Of a stretch of 64,000 nt of DNA, positions 1-7,209 are shown piece by piece. The notes below the pieces were generated by a model that was given only the letters and a program-made list of their open reading frames with translations, made no database searches and was not told the DNA's origin. The first letter of the stretch is position 1. Each line of letters opens with the position of its first letter. The stretch comes from JAXDJH01 sp034663635 (GTDB lineage: Bacteria; Actinomycetota; CADDZG01; WHSQ01), in the NCBI GenBank assembly GCA_034663635.1, contig JAXDJH010000017.1, forward strand, positions 1-64,000, in the 5' to 3' direction. A program made the translations under genes and the position numbers.

Positions 1-105
1 GTCGCGATCGGAACCGTTAAGTCCCGAATATCCAGGGGCCGGAGAAGGCTTGCTGAGTTGTTGGAACCGGGGGGCGAGGCTGTGACGTCCAAGGAAATGA
101 GATGA
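1..105 (+). CDS. ECF-type RNA polymerase sigma factor, C-terminal fragment
   Basis: Only the last 34 codons are in the window. The frame reads ...GTVKSRISRGRRRLAELL..., the recognition helix and tail of sigma region 4.2 in ECF sigma factors, which binds the -35 element. It stops with TGA at 103-105, and that stop overlaps the ATG of the anti-sigma gene (ATGA), so the two are translationally coupled. The sigma/anti-sigma pair next to trxB matches sigM-Rv3912 beside the M. tuberculosis origin, so a SigM-like factor is likely. Its identity cannot be settled without the N-terminal part to the left. Confidence 0.85.
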   Translation, partial: VAIGTVKSRISRGRRRLAELLEPGGEAVTSKEMR

Positions 106-1085
106 AGCCACAGATGAACCATGAACGGACCTCCGAACTCCTGCCCGCCCTGCTGAGGGGCGAACTGGACGCCGAGTCCCAGGCCGACCTGGAAACGCAC
201 CTAGCCGGGTGCGCGGACTGCGCGGCCGAACGCTCGTCCCTGCAGGCGTTGTTCGCGTTAACCGAGCCGGAGCCTCTCAGTGAGATGGAGAGAACCCGTC
301 TCCACCGCGCCGTCATGGCCGCTGCGGCAAGTGAGCCGGAGGGCGCACCGGCCACCGTGCCTGCAGCCGATGCGAAGGAGAGTCGCTGGGGCCCGGGCCT
401 TTACAGGATCCTGGGGGCCGCCGCTTTGCTCGTGATCATCGGCGTCTTCGTGTTCTCGAATCGCGGTGCGAACGACGCGGGCCTGCCTACTTCGGCCGGC
501 GACACCACTAACCAACAGGACTCGCCGACCGAGGACAACGGGGCCGCGGTTGAAAGTCTCCAGGCCACAGACGGCCCCCAGGCGGTCTGGGCCGGGAACG
601 TCGGACAGATCAGCGACGGCGAGCTCAAGAAGCTCGCGGAGAAGGGATTCACAACGCCTTCCCACGCGACTTCCAAAGCGGCCCGCAGCTCGGCCCAGAT
701 CGCTGCCCCGACGCCCGCTAATGATTCGAGCGCCGGAGGCGTAGCTGAAGGGTCGGCTCCGGCCGGAGGTTCGACGGGCGGCGGTGCCGCCGGGGACACC
801 ACGTTCTCAGGGGCCCAGCAAGCGATATTCGATCTCGAGAGCCAGGCTCCGGCCAACGTGGGCCCTCAGATCGAGGAGTGCATCAATAAGGTGATCGAAG
901 GGATGCCGGATCAGGCCACCATCCCGGTCTACGCGGCCACGGGCTCCTACAAAGGCGACAAGGTGCTGGTTCTCGGCTTCCTCTTCCAGGCCGAGCTCGA
1001 GATCGGTTACGACCGCTACATGGTTTGGGCGTTTCCGAAGGGAAGTTGCGACATACCGGTCCAGTACCTGTTCGGCGATCTCTAG
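102..1085 (+). CDS. Anti-sigma factor with zinc-finger (zf-HC2) and one membrane segment
   Basis: A 327-residue protein. Residues 33-40 carry the H-x3-C-x2-C motif (H33, C37, C40) of zinc-binding anti-sigma domains that hold an ECF sigma factor inactive. A single membrane segment lies near residues 103-119, followed by a low-complexity Ser/Gly/Ala linker and an extracytoplasmic C-terminal domain I do not recognise. The start overlaps the sigma-factor stop (ATGA), with AAGGA just upstream; a second ATG at 114 is possible. Role by context: membrane-tethered control of the sigma factor encoded immediately before it. The outer domain is the probable signal-sensing part, which is inference. Confidence 0.8.
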   Translation: MKPQMNHERTSELLPALLRGELDAESQADLETHLAGCADCAAERSSLQALFALTEPEPLSEMERTRLHRAVMAAAASEPEGAPATVPAADAKESRWGPGLYRILGAAALLVIIGVFVFSNRGANDAGLPTSAGDTTNQQDSPTEDNGAAVESLQATDGPQAVWAGNVGQISDGELKKLAEKGFTTPSHATSKAARSSAQIAAPTPANDSSAGGVAEGSAPAGGSTGGGAAGDTTFSGAQQAIFDLESQAPANVGPQIEECINKVIEGMPDQATIPVYAATGSYKGDKVLVLGFLFQAELEIGYDRYMVWAFPKGSCDIPVQYLFGDL

Positions 1086-1121
1086 GGACGCGCGGAATCT
1101 CCGAGTCCCCCCTGCCGTTGA

Positions 1122-1127
1122 TAGTTT
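1122..1127 (+). promoter_or_regulatory. Candidate -10 element (TAGTTT) for leaderless trxB
   Basis: The hexamer TAGTTT fits the TAnnnT pattern of actinobacterial -10 boxes and ends 7 bases before the ATG at 1135. That spacing would put transcription start at the start codon. No convincing -35 is seen. The motif is short and may be chance. Confidence 0.25.
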
Positions 1128-1128
1128 C

Positions 1129-2076
1129 ATGAGGATGGCGCAGGACAGACGACGCGTGACGATCATCGGATCGGGGCCGGCCGGGCTGACTGCTGCCGTC
1201 TATGCGGGGCGCGCCGCGCTCGAACCCCTCGTGATCGAAGGGATCGAGGCCGGCGGCCAGCTGATGCTGACGACCGAGGTCGAGAACTATCCCGGGTTCG
1301 TCGACGGGATCATGGGGCCCGAGTTGATGGAAAGCATGCGGGGGCAGGCCGCTCGATTCGGGACGACGTATCTGAGCGACAACGTCACGAAGATCGATCT
1401 CTCCAAATCGCCCTTCCAGATCACCCTTCCCGACGCCACCATCGAAACGGACTCGCTGATCATCGCCACGGGAGCGTCCGCAAAGATGATCAACGTTCCC
1501 GGGGAAAAGGAACTCCTCGGTCACGGCGTCTCGACCTGCGCCACTTGCGATGGATTCTTCTTCAGAGGGCAGGAGCTTGTCGTCGTGGGTGGAGGAGATT
1601 CAGCGATGGAAGAAGCGATCTTCCTTACGAAGTTCGCGACCAAGGTCTATGTCGTTCACCGCCGCGATGAACTGCGCGCATCCAAGATCATGCAGGAACG
1701 CGCTTTCGCGCATCCCCAGATCGAATTCATCTGGGACACGGTGATCAGCGAGATCTTCGGGGAAGGGAAGGTCGCGGGAGTTCGACTGAAGAACCTCAAG
1801 ACGGGCGCGGACTCCGAGCTCGAGGTTGGTGGAGTCTTCGTCGCCATCGGTCACACACCGAACACGGGACTCTTCGAAGGCCAGCTCGAACTGTCTGCCG
1901 GATACATCGTCACTTACGAAGACCAGACGAAGACTTCTGTCGAGGGTGTATTCGCTGCAGGAGATGTCGTGGACTTCCGCTACCGCCAGGCGATCACTGC
2001 AGCGGGTATGGGCTGCATGGCCGCGATCGACTCCGAGCGCTTCCTCGAAGGCCTCCCGGCCCCCCACCCCGAGTAA
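1129..2076 (+). CDS. trxB: Thioredoxin-disulfide reductase
   Basis: NADPH-dependent flavoprotein that reduces thioredoxin in the cytosol. An N-terminal FAD-binding GSGPAG motif is at residues 14-19, an NADPH-binding GGGDSA at 154-159, the redox-active CATC disulfide at C137/C140, and a C-terminal AAGDV FAD motif. The length of 315 residues is normal for the family. ATG occurs at 1129 and 1135; the second is favoured by a possible leaderless -10. Its usual partner trxA is not adjacent here but lies at 28011-28334 on the other strand. In M. tuberculosis the order is trxB-trxC-cwlM. Confidence 0.95.
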   Translation: MRMAQDRRRVTIIGSGPAGLTAAVYAGRAALEPLVIEGIEAGGQLMLTTEVENYPGFVDGIMGPELMESMRGQAARFGTTYLSDNVTKIDLSKSPFQITLPDATIETDSLIIATGASAKMINVPGEKELLGHGVSTCATCDGFFFRGQELVVVGGGDSAMEEAIFLTKFATKVYVVHRRDELRASKIMQERAFAHPQIEFIWDTVISEIFGEGKVAGVRLKNLKTGADSELEVGGVFVAIGHTPNTGLFEGQLELSAGYIVTYEDQTKTSVEGVFAAGDVVDFRYRQAITAAGMGCMAAIDSERFLEGLPAPHPE

Positions 2077-2099
2077 AGGGCGATCGGTTCGCCCGGTCG

Positions 2100-2105
2100 T
2101 AATCT
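2100..2105 (+). promoter_or_regulatory. Candidate -10 element (TAATCT) for the M23 peptidase gene
   Basis: TAATCT lies 7 bases before the ATG at 2113, the spacing expected of a leaderless transcript. No Shine-Dalgarno sequence precedes this ATG, which fits. No clear -35 box is visible. Confidence 0.3.
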
Positions 2106-2112
2106 GAGTCTC

Positions 2113-2697
2113 ATGAGAAGTCGGACGGCGATCGTGCTCGCTTCGCTATTAGCGGGCGCAGCGCTCAGCGTTCCCGCGGCGGGGGCCGGCGACGGTTATC
2201 TGCGTCCCGTGATCGATGACGGATATGCGTTCCCCATCGCCCGTTCGAACTGGTACTCGGTGATCAATTTCGGCGACGACTGGCACGCGCCACGGATGCG
2301 TCTGATAGATGGGAAGTGGGTTCAGGTTGGCGTCCACGAAGGCAACGACATCTTCGCCGAGCCCGGAACGCCAATCATGGCCGTTCTCGGTGGCAAGGTC
2401 GAGAACCTCGGATGGACCTTCTACTCGGGCTGGCGCGTTGGCGTGCGTGGTGACGACGGTCGCTACTGGTTCTACGCACACATGCGTCGATATGCGCCGG
2501 GTCTTTCTATCGGCGATCGCGTCGAAGCGGGTACACGACTCGGCGAAGTCGGCAACACCGGATACGGGCTCGACCCCGGCCACTCCAACGAGTTCACCTA
2601 CCACCTTCATATCGGCATCGAAGAGCCCGACGGTACGTGGGTGAACCCCTATCCCTTGATGCGACGCCTCTACAAAGAAGCGGTGCGTTCCGGTTGA
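2113..2697 (+). CDS. Secreted M23-family (LytM-like) zinc peptidase
   Basis: A 194-residue protein with a Sec signal peptide (about residues 1-25, ending AAGAGD). It shows the M23 zinc-site pattern: H75-x3-D79 (HEGND), H123 in YAHM, and H164-x-H166 (YHLHIGI). M23 enzymes cut peptide cross-links in peptidoglycan, and all ligands look intact. The stop TGA overlaps the proposed TTG start of the amidase gene (TTGA), so the two wall hydrolases are coupled. The gene occupies the position held by trxC in mycobacteria, between trxB and cwlM. Catalytic activity is inferred from motifs only. Confidence 0.88.
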   Translation: MRSRTAIVLASLLAGAALSVPAAGAGDGYLRPVIDDGYAFPIARSNWYSVINFGDDWHAPRMRLIDGKWVQVGVHEGNDIFAEPGTPIMAVLGGKVENLGWTFYSGWRVGVRGDDGRYWFYAHMRRYAPGLSIGDRVEAGTRLGEVGNTGYGLDPGHSNEFTYHLHIGIEEPDGTWVNPYPLMRRLYKEAVRSG

Positions 2698-3740
2698 ACA
2701 AGCTCATACGCGAGGGCGACCGGTCGCCGGAGGTTGCGGACATCCAGGCGCGACTCCGTTCTTTGAAACTTGCAGTGGAAGACGAGACCGGTTGGTTCGG
2801 GGAGTCGACCCGACGGGCGGTGCGCGAGTTTCAGCAGCAGCGCGGGATCCTCGTCGATGGAGTGATCGGGCCGCACACGTGGAGCGAGCTCGTGGAAGCG
2901 TCGTGGCGGCTAGGTGACCGGCCCCTTTACCTCGCGCATCCTCCGATGCGGGGGGACGACGTCGTGTCGTTGCAGTCGCGATTGAACGCACTTGGATTCG
3001 ACTCGGGCCGCGAGGACGGGATCTTCGGTCGCCTCACGGACGCCGCGGTTCGGGGTTTTCAGAAGGAATACGGCGTCCCCGAGGACGGGATCTTCGGCCA
3101 GCGCAGCCGCGCGGCCCTCGACGGTTTGCGGGTTGACAGGCCGGGCACCGCCGCGTTGCTGAGAGAGGAGCTCCGCAGGGCCGAAAGCCCGGGCTTGGTG
3201 AACGCTCTGGTCGTGGTCGACCCCGGCCACGGTGGGACCGACGCCGGAGAGATCGGGCCGAACGGAGTGCGTGAGGCCGACGCCTGCTGGGCCCTTGGTC
3301 GAAGACTGGCCGAGCGACTCGTGGCCTACGGGGCCCGGGTGCGGCTATCTCGGACCGAGGTCGAGTCTCCGGACTCCAGCGAAAGGGCTCGTCGTGCGAA
3401 CAACCTGGGGGCCGCGGCAGTCATCTCGTTGCACTTGAATTCGCACGAAGAAGGTGAGGCGGCAGGTTCGTCGACCTACCACTTCATCAGTTCGAGTGCC
3501 GGGAGAAGCCTCGCCGAACACATCCAAGACGCCCTGGTCCATCTGGGCTTAGACGACTGCCGGAGCCATGGCCGCGCCTACACGATCCTTCGTGAGACGC
3601 GCATGCCGGCCGTCTTGGTCGAGCCCGTCTTCGTCACGAACCCCGAGGAGGAAAAGAAACTCGAGGATCCGGCCTTCTTGCGAGATCTCGCCGACGCGCT
3701 CGCCAAAGGCGTCGTTGCCTACTTCGACGAAGAGCCTTAG
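2694..3740 (+). CDS. cwlM: N-acetylmuramoyl-L-alanine amidase with two peptidoglycan-binding domains (CwlM family)
   Basis: A 348-residue protein from a TTG start that overlaps the preceding stop; the frame is open upstream to a GTG at 2637. Two PG_binding_1 repeats (about residues 8-70 and 85-145) precede an Amidase_3 domain. The zinc and catalytic residues look present: H179 (DPGHGGTD), E194, H247 (SLHLNSH) and E310 (VEPVFVTN). There is no signal peptide, as in mycobacterial CwlM, which regulates MurA from the cytoplasm. The gene sits next to trxB, as in mycobacteria. Whether it acts as an enzyme or as a regulator cannot be told from sequence. It ends tail to tail with the next gene, overlapping by 4 bases. 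Confidence 0.9.
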   Translation: MNKLIREGDRSPEVADIQARLRSLKLAVEDETGWFGESTRRAVREFQQQRGILVDGVIGPHTWSELVEASWRLGDRPLYLAHPPMRGDDVVSLQSRLNALGFDSGREDGIFGRLTDAAVRGFQKEYGVPEDGIFGQRSRAALDGLRVDRPGTAALLREELRRAESPGLVNALVVVDPGHGGTDAGEIGPNGVREADACWALGRRLAERLVAYGARVRLSRTEVESPDSSERARRANNLGAAAVISLHLNSHEEGEAAGSSTYHFISSSAGRSLAEHIQDALVHLGLDDCRSHGRAYTILRETRMPAVLVEPVFVTNPEEEKKLEDPAFLRDLADALAKGVVAYFDEEP

Positions 3741-4168
3741 TCCGGGCCGACCAAGCTCGAGCCTTCGAGCGCCAGCAACCTGAACTCGACACGACCTTGT
3801 TCGATGCATTCGCGAACGGCGCGCTGCCGCGGATCGAGCGTCTTGCGCCTCCCACTCTTGACCTCGACGAAAACCACGCGCTCTATCTGACCCTCGAATA
3901 GACCGTCGAAGACTATGAAGTCGATAGGACGGCCGAGGAATTGGGCGTCGCGAGGATCGAACGGGAAGTCGGCCAAGAGCGGAACGAACTGCTCGGCTAT
4001 CTGACCCAACCGGGTGCCGCTGCTCGTTTTGAGAGAGTGCTCGCGCGCGCTTCGTTCGAGGTCCGGGATGGTGGCTCTCAGGTCCTCGTGGAGCCGCACC
4101 TCACGCTGCCAGGCCCACGCAAGCCAGGCGACGACGGCCACCAGCAGCACGACTATCCATCCGCTCAA
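3737..4168 (-). CDS. Membrane-anchored Holliday-junction-resolvase-like endonuclease (Endonuc_Holl family)
   Basis: A 143-residue protein. An N-terminal hydrophobic helix (residues 4-19, WIVVLLVAVVAWLAWAW) is followed by a short coil and a domain resembling the Endonuc_Holl family (PF10107): GQIAEQF, FPFDPRDAQFLG, PIDFIVFDGL, then FVEVKSG. The D and E-x-K residues fit a restriction-endonuclease-like active site. The start is TTG with GAGGGG 7 bases upstream. It follows parB by 11 bases, so it is the last gene of the parAB operon. Its function is unknown; a link to chromosome segregation rests on position alone. Mycobacteria have Rv3916c at this place. Confidence 0.65.
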   Translation of the reverse strand: MSGWIVVLLVAVVAWLAWAWQREVRLHEDLRATIPDLERSAREHSLKTSSGTRLGQIAEQFVPLLADFPFDPRDAQFLGRPIDFIVFDGLFEGQIERVVFVEVKSGRRKTLDPRQRAVRECIEQGRVEFRLLALEGSSLVGPD

Positions 4169-4179
4169 CTCGATGCCCC

Positions 4180-5076
4180 TCAGTCGAGCGCGGCGACCGA
4201 GGTTCGAGCTCCGGCGCGCTCCCCCACGATCACGGAAACGAGTCGCTCGAGCTCGTCCGGCGAGGAGAACTCGACCACGATCTTGCCTTTGCGCTTGCCC
4301 ATCTCGACGCGAACGCGCGTCTGCAGAAGCTCTGTCAGCCGGCTCTGGGTCTCGATCTCCTGCGCAGATCGTTGAGTGCCGCCGCGCGTTGATCCGGCCG
4401 ACCCCGACATCGTCTGATAGCGCCGGACGAGGTCCTCGGTCTCGCGGACCGACAAGCCCTCTTGCGCGACGCGCTGCGCGAGTCGCTCCAGAAAGGGGTT
4501 GTCCTGTAGACCCAGCAATGCTTTGCCGTGTCCGGCACTCAGCCTTCTGTCGATCAACAGTCGCTGAACATTCACGGGAAGGTCGAGCAGTCGCAACAGG
4601 TTCGCGATGGTCGCTCGATTGCGCCCGATGCGCTCCCCCAACGCATCTTGGGTCAGCTCAGCCTCGTCGATCAGCTGCCGGTAAGCAGCCGCCTCTTCTA
4701 TCGGGTCTAGGTCGGCGCGGTGGATGTTCTCGACGATGGCCCGTTCGAGCGAGCCGCGGTCGTCCGTCTCCGCTACGACGACGGGCACTTCGTCGAGTCC
4801 GGCGCGGCGTGCGGCGCGCAGACGACGCTCCCCCGCTATCAGTTCGAAACGCGTTCCGTTAGGTCGAACGAGAAGAGGTTGTAGCAACCCCAACGTCTCG
4901 ATCGAAGTAGAGAGCTCATCGAGCGCGTCTTCATCGAACGTTTTGCGCGGCTGCCGCGGATTCGCGTCGATCGAATCCACGCTCACTTTGCGAAGACCTG
5001 AGTCGCGCGCTTCGATCTCTCCGCTGGGGGCCGGGATCAGCGAATCCAATCCCCTGCCGAGTCCTCTTCTGCTCAT
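4180..5076 (-). CDS. parB: Chromosome-partitioning protein ParB
   Basis: A 298-residue protein that binds parS and loads along DNA as a CTP-dependent clamp. It begins with the basic segment MSRRGLGRGLDSLI, which stimulates ParA. The ParB/Srx nuclease-like domain contains GERRLRAARRAG and IVENIHRADLDPIEEA, then a helix-turn-helix (LGERIGRNRATIANLLRL) and a C-terminal dimer domain. I chose the ATG at 5076 because it overlaps the parA stop (ATGA). An ATG at 5091 is in frame but has no ribosome-binding site. A good parS palindrome lies 1.6 kb upstream in the operon. Confidence 0.95.
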   Translation of the reverse strand: MSRRGLGRGLDSLIPAPSGEIEARDSGLRKVSVDSIDANPRQPRKTFDEDALDELSTSIETLGLLQPLLVRPNGTRFELIAGERRLRAARRAGLDEVPVVVAETDDRGSLERAIVENIHRADLDPIEEAAAYRQLIDEAELTQDALGERIGRNRATIANLLRLLDLPVNVQRLLIDRRLSAGHGKALLGLQDNPFLERLAQRVAQEGLSVRETEDLVRRYQTMSGSAGSTRGGTQRSAQEIETQSRLTELLQTRVRVEMGKRKGKIVVEFSSPDELERLVSVIVGERAGARTSVAALD

Positions 5077-6074
5077 CGGGTCACCGTCCATGGCTCGGAG
5101 CGCGGCCAGGCCTTCTCGAGGTCGGGAGGCTCGGGAGTCACCGTCCCGAAACCTCGGCCCCCAGGGCCGGTCGCAGCTTTATGGATCTCTACGTCTTGTC
5201 CTCTCACATCGTCGAGTACGACTACGTCTTCGTTCTTAGGTGGCGGAGGAGGAACGTGAACCTGAAGGCCGTAGAGAGCCTCCACCTCGGCCGCGAGCAA
5301 GCGATACGAAACCGAACCGCGCGATGAAGGGTCGAGGGTCAGGACGGGCTCGCCGAACGATGGCGCTTCAGACAACCTCACGCTGCGCGGGATCACCGTC
5401 TCGAATACGAACTCGCCGAAATGCTTGCGTACCTCGTCGGCAACTTGACTCGAGAGCTTCGTTCGTGCGTCGTACATCGTCAGCACGAAACCTGCTATCC
5501 GCAGCTGCGCGTTCAACGACTTTCGGACTCTCTCGGCCGTGTTGAGAAGTTGCCCCAGTCCTTCCAACGCGTAGTACTCGCACTGCACCGGCACGAAGAG
5601 ATCCTCAGCGGCGACGAGCGCGTTCAAGGTCAACAAGCCCAACGATGGAGGGCAGTCGACGAAAACGATGTCGTAAGCCGCGGTCGCCGGCTTCAGCGCT
5701 TCGGCCAGTTTGCTCTCACGCGCCATCGCTCCGGCGAGCTCGATCTCGGCTCCGGCCAGGTCGACGGTCGACGCGATGCAGTCCAGGCCGCGGATCTTCG
5801 TGGGGGACGCGGCCTCGGAGACGTCGGACTCGCCGGTCAGAAGGTCGTAAGTGGTCGGACGGTCGGAGGAGCGGTCGACGCCCACCCCGGTCGTGGCGTT
5901 CGCTTGAGGGTCGAGATCGACTAGAAGCACCCTGTGGCCGCGCAGCGCGAGACCGGCTCCGAGGTTCACGGAGGTCGTGGTCTTGGCCACCCCGCCTTTC
6001 TGGTTCGCAACGCACACGATCCGGCCGGCTCCGGCGACTATCGGCCGGCGCTCGAGTAAGGCCCAATCCTTCAT
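5073..6074 (-). CDS. parA: Chromosome-partitioning ATPase ParA (Soj)
   Basis: A 333-residue protein with the deviant Walker A motif KGGVAKTT at about residues 26-33, Walker A' VDLDPQANAT, and VDCPPSLG. This is the MinD/ParA fold that forms ATP-dependent DNA-bound dimers and moves ParB-parS complexes. The ATG at 6074 has GGAGG four bases upstream; an upstream in-frame TTG at 6092 lacks such a site. The C-terminal tail of about 50 residues (PPPPPKNEDVVVL onward) is longer than in compact Soj proteins. It lies in an operon with parB (4-base overlap) and follows rsmG by 31 bases. Confidence 0.95.
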   Translation of the reverse strand: MKDWALLERRPIVAGAGRIVCVANQKGGVAKTTTSVNLGAGLALRGHRVLLVDLDPQANATTGVGVDRSSDRPTTYDLLTGESDVSEAASPTKIRGLDCIASTVDLAGAEIELAGAMARESKLAEALKPATAAYDIVFVDCPPSLGLLTLNALVAAEDLFVPVQCEYYALEGLGQLLNTAERVRKSLNAQLRIAGFVLTMYDARTKLSSQVADEVRKHFGEFVFETVIPRSVRLSEAPSFGEPVLTLDPSSRGSVSYRLLAAEVEALYGLQVHVPPPPPKNEDVVVLDDVRGQDVEIHKAATGPGGRGFGTVTPEPPDLEKAWPRSEPWTVTR

Positions 6075-6105
6075 ACAGCCTCCGTTTGGCAAAGTTTGCC
6101 AGTAT

Positions 6106-6651
6106 TTACTCGGTCACGACCACTTTAGCAATGCCGGGGGCGATCTCCTCGGATTCCGCGGGCCCCGGCGAGCGTTCCCCGTGGAACACCAGGACATAGC
6201 CGCCCGGCGATACGAGAGGGCGGCAGATCGCAACGGCTTCATCGGGCTTGGCCAGGGCCCGGGCGGTGGCGACCACGTGAGCCGCGTCGAACCCCGCCGC
6301 GGCGGCCTCTGCTGCAGACATCCGGATGACCTCACACGGCAGGCCGAGCTCCCTGACCGCCTCCTCGAGGAACCCCGCCCGCCGGGCCCGTGGCTCGAGT
6401 AGACGCCAGACCCGGCCCGACGCTATGGCGAGTGGGATCCCGGGCAGCCCGGCCCCCGAACCAACATCGACACAAGGCCCCGGCCCGGCCGCGATCACCG
6501 CGGGCAGGGCTCGAAGTGAATCCGCGATGTGCCGTTCCTCGAAGCGGGGGAGATCGGTGGGGGAGACGAGGTCGAGTCGTGGGGCCCACTCACGGACGAT
6601 GTCCGCGTAGCGATTCAGGAGTTCAGAGATGGCCGGGTCGGGGTGTTCCAC
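6106..6651 (-). CDS. rsmG: 16S rRNA (guanine-N7) methyltransferase RsmG
   Basis: A 181-residue SAM-dependent methyltransferase that modifies G527 (E. coli numbering) of 16S rRNA. The motif I loop reads CVDVGSGAGLPGIPL, and RHIADSL-type sequence (EERHIADSL) lies upstream, as in the family. The length is slightly short of the usual 200-210 residues. The GTG start at 6651 lies inside the parS-like palindrome at 6644-6659 and has no visible ribosome-binding site, so translation may depend on jag, which ends 9 bases before. The order parB-parA-rsmG-jag-yidC is the conserved bacterial origin-proximal arrangement. Confidence 0.93.
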   Translation of the reverse strand: MEHPDPAISELLNRYADIVREWAPRLDLVSPTDLPRFEERHIADSLRALPAVIAAGPGPCVDVGSGAGLPGIPLAIASGRVWRLLEPRARRAGFLEEAVRELGLPCEVIRMSAAEAAAAGFDAAHVVATARALAKPDEAVAICRPLVSPGGYVLVFHGERSPGPAESEEIAPGIAKVVVTE

Positions 6652-6659
6652 GTGGAACG
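6644..6659. promoter_or_regulatory. parS-like ParB-binding palindrome
   Basis: TGTTCCACGTGGAACG contains the perfect 14-base palindrome GTTCCACGTGGAAC. The bacterial parS consensus is TGTTTCACGTGAAACA, and actinobacterial versions often end GGAAC. This site keeps the CACGTG core and differs by one base in each arm. It lies in the parAB operon, as parS sites commonly do, and covers the GTG start of rsmG. A weaker copy, GTTCCCCGTGGAAC, lies at 6174-6187 inside rsmG. Confidence 0.75.
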
Positions 6660-6660
6660 C

Positions 6661-7209
6661 CTACTCGGCTCGGATGACCACCTTGCGGGTGGGTTCCTCC
6701 CCTTCGGAGAAGCTCGTCGCGCCGTCGATCTCCGACACGGCGTCGTGGACGATCTTCCGCTCGAAGGCCGACATCGGTTCCAGCTCGATCTCGGTGCCCC
6801 GCTCCTTGGCTCGTTCGGCGATCGATCGAGCGTACTCGGCCAGCGAAGCACGGCGTCTGGCCCGGTAACCCTCGACGTCAACAAGCAGCCTCACGCGAGC
6901 CCGCAGGCGGCGCTGGACCGCCGTCCGAGCGATCTCCTGGAGCGAGTCGAGAGTCTGTCCCCGACGGCCGATCAGGACGCCCAGGTCCTCACCCACAACG
7001 TCCGCGGTCACGGAATCTCCCTCGATCTCGGTCTCGATGGTGGCGTCGAGCCCCATCGCCGCAAGGAGGCCGTCGAGAAACTCCTTCGCGGTGGCCGCGA
7101 CCTCATCGGGGGTCGCGGTTCGGATCTCCTCGTGGGGCGGCGCTGCTGCGTCGGTGATCTCGGCGGGCGTCTGCTCTGGCTCGATCGGGGTGTCGCCGGT
7201 TTCGGTCAC
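6661..7209 (-). CDS. jag: RNA-binding protein Jag/KhpB (KH and R3H domains)
   Basis: A 182-residue protein. An acidic, disordered N-terminus is followed by a KH-type domain with the GxxG loop in LIGRRGQTLDSLQ, then an R3H domain (RARRRASLAEYARSIAERA, with the conserved R-x3-H-like region ending FERKIVHDAV). KhpB proteins bind RNA and influence cell elongation and division. The GTG start overlaps the yidC stop (GTGA), so the two are coupled, as usual for yidC-jag pairs. This is the Rv3920c equivalent. Confidence 0.92.
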   Translation of the reverse strand: MTETGDTPIEPEQTPAEITDAAAPPHEEIRTATPDEVAATAKEFLDGLLAAMGLDATIETEIEGDSVTADVVGEDLGVLIGRRGQTLDSLQEIARTAVQRRLRARVRLLVDVEGYRARRRASLAEYARSIAERAKERGTEIELEPMSAFERKIVHDAVSEIDGATSFSEGEEPTRKVVIRAE

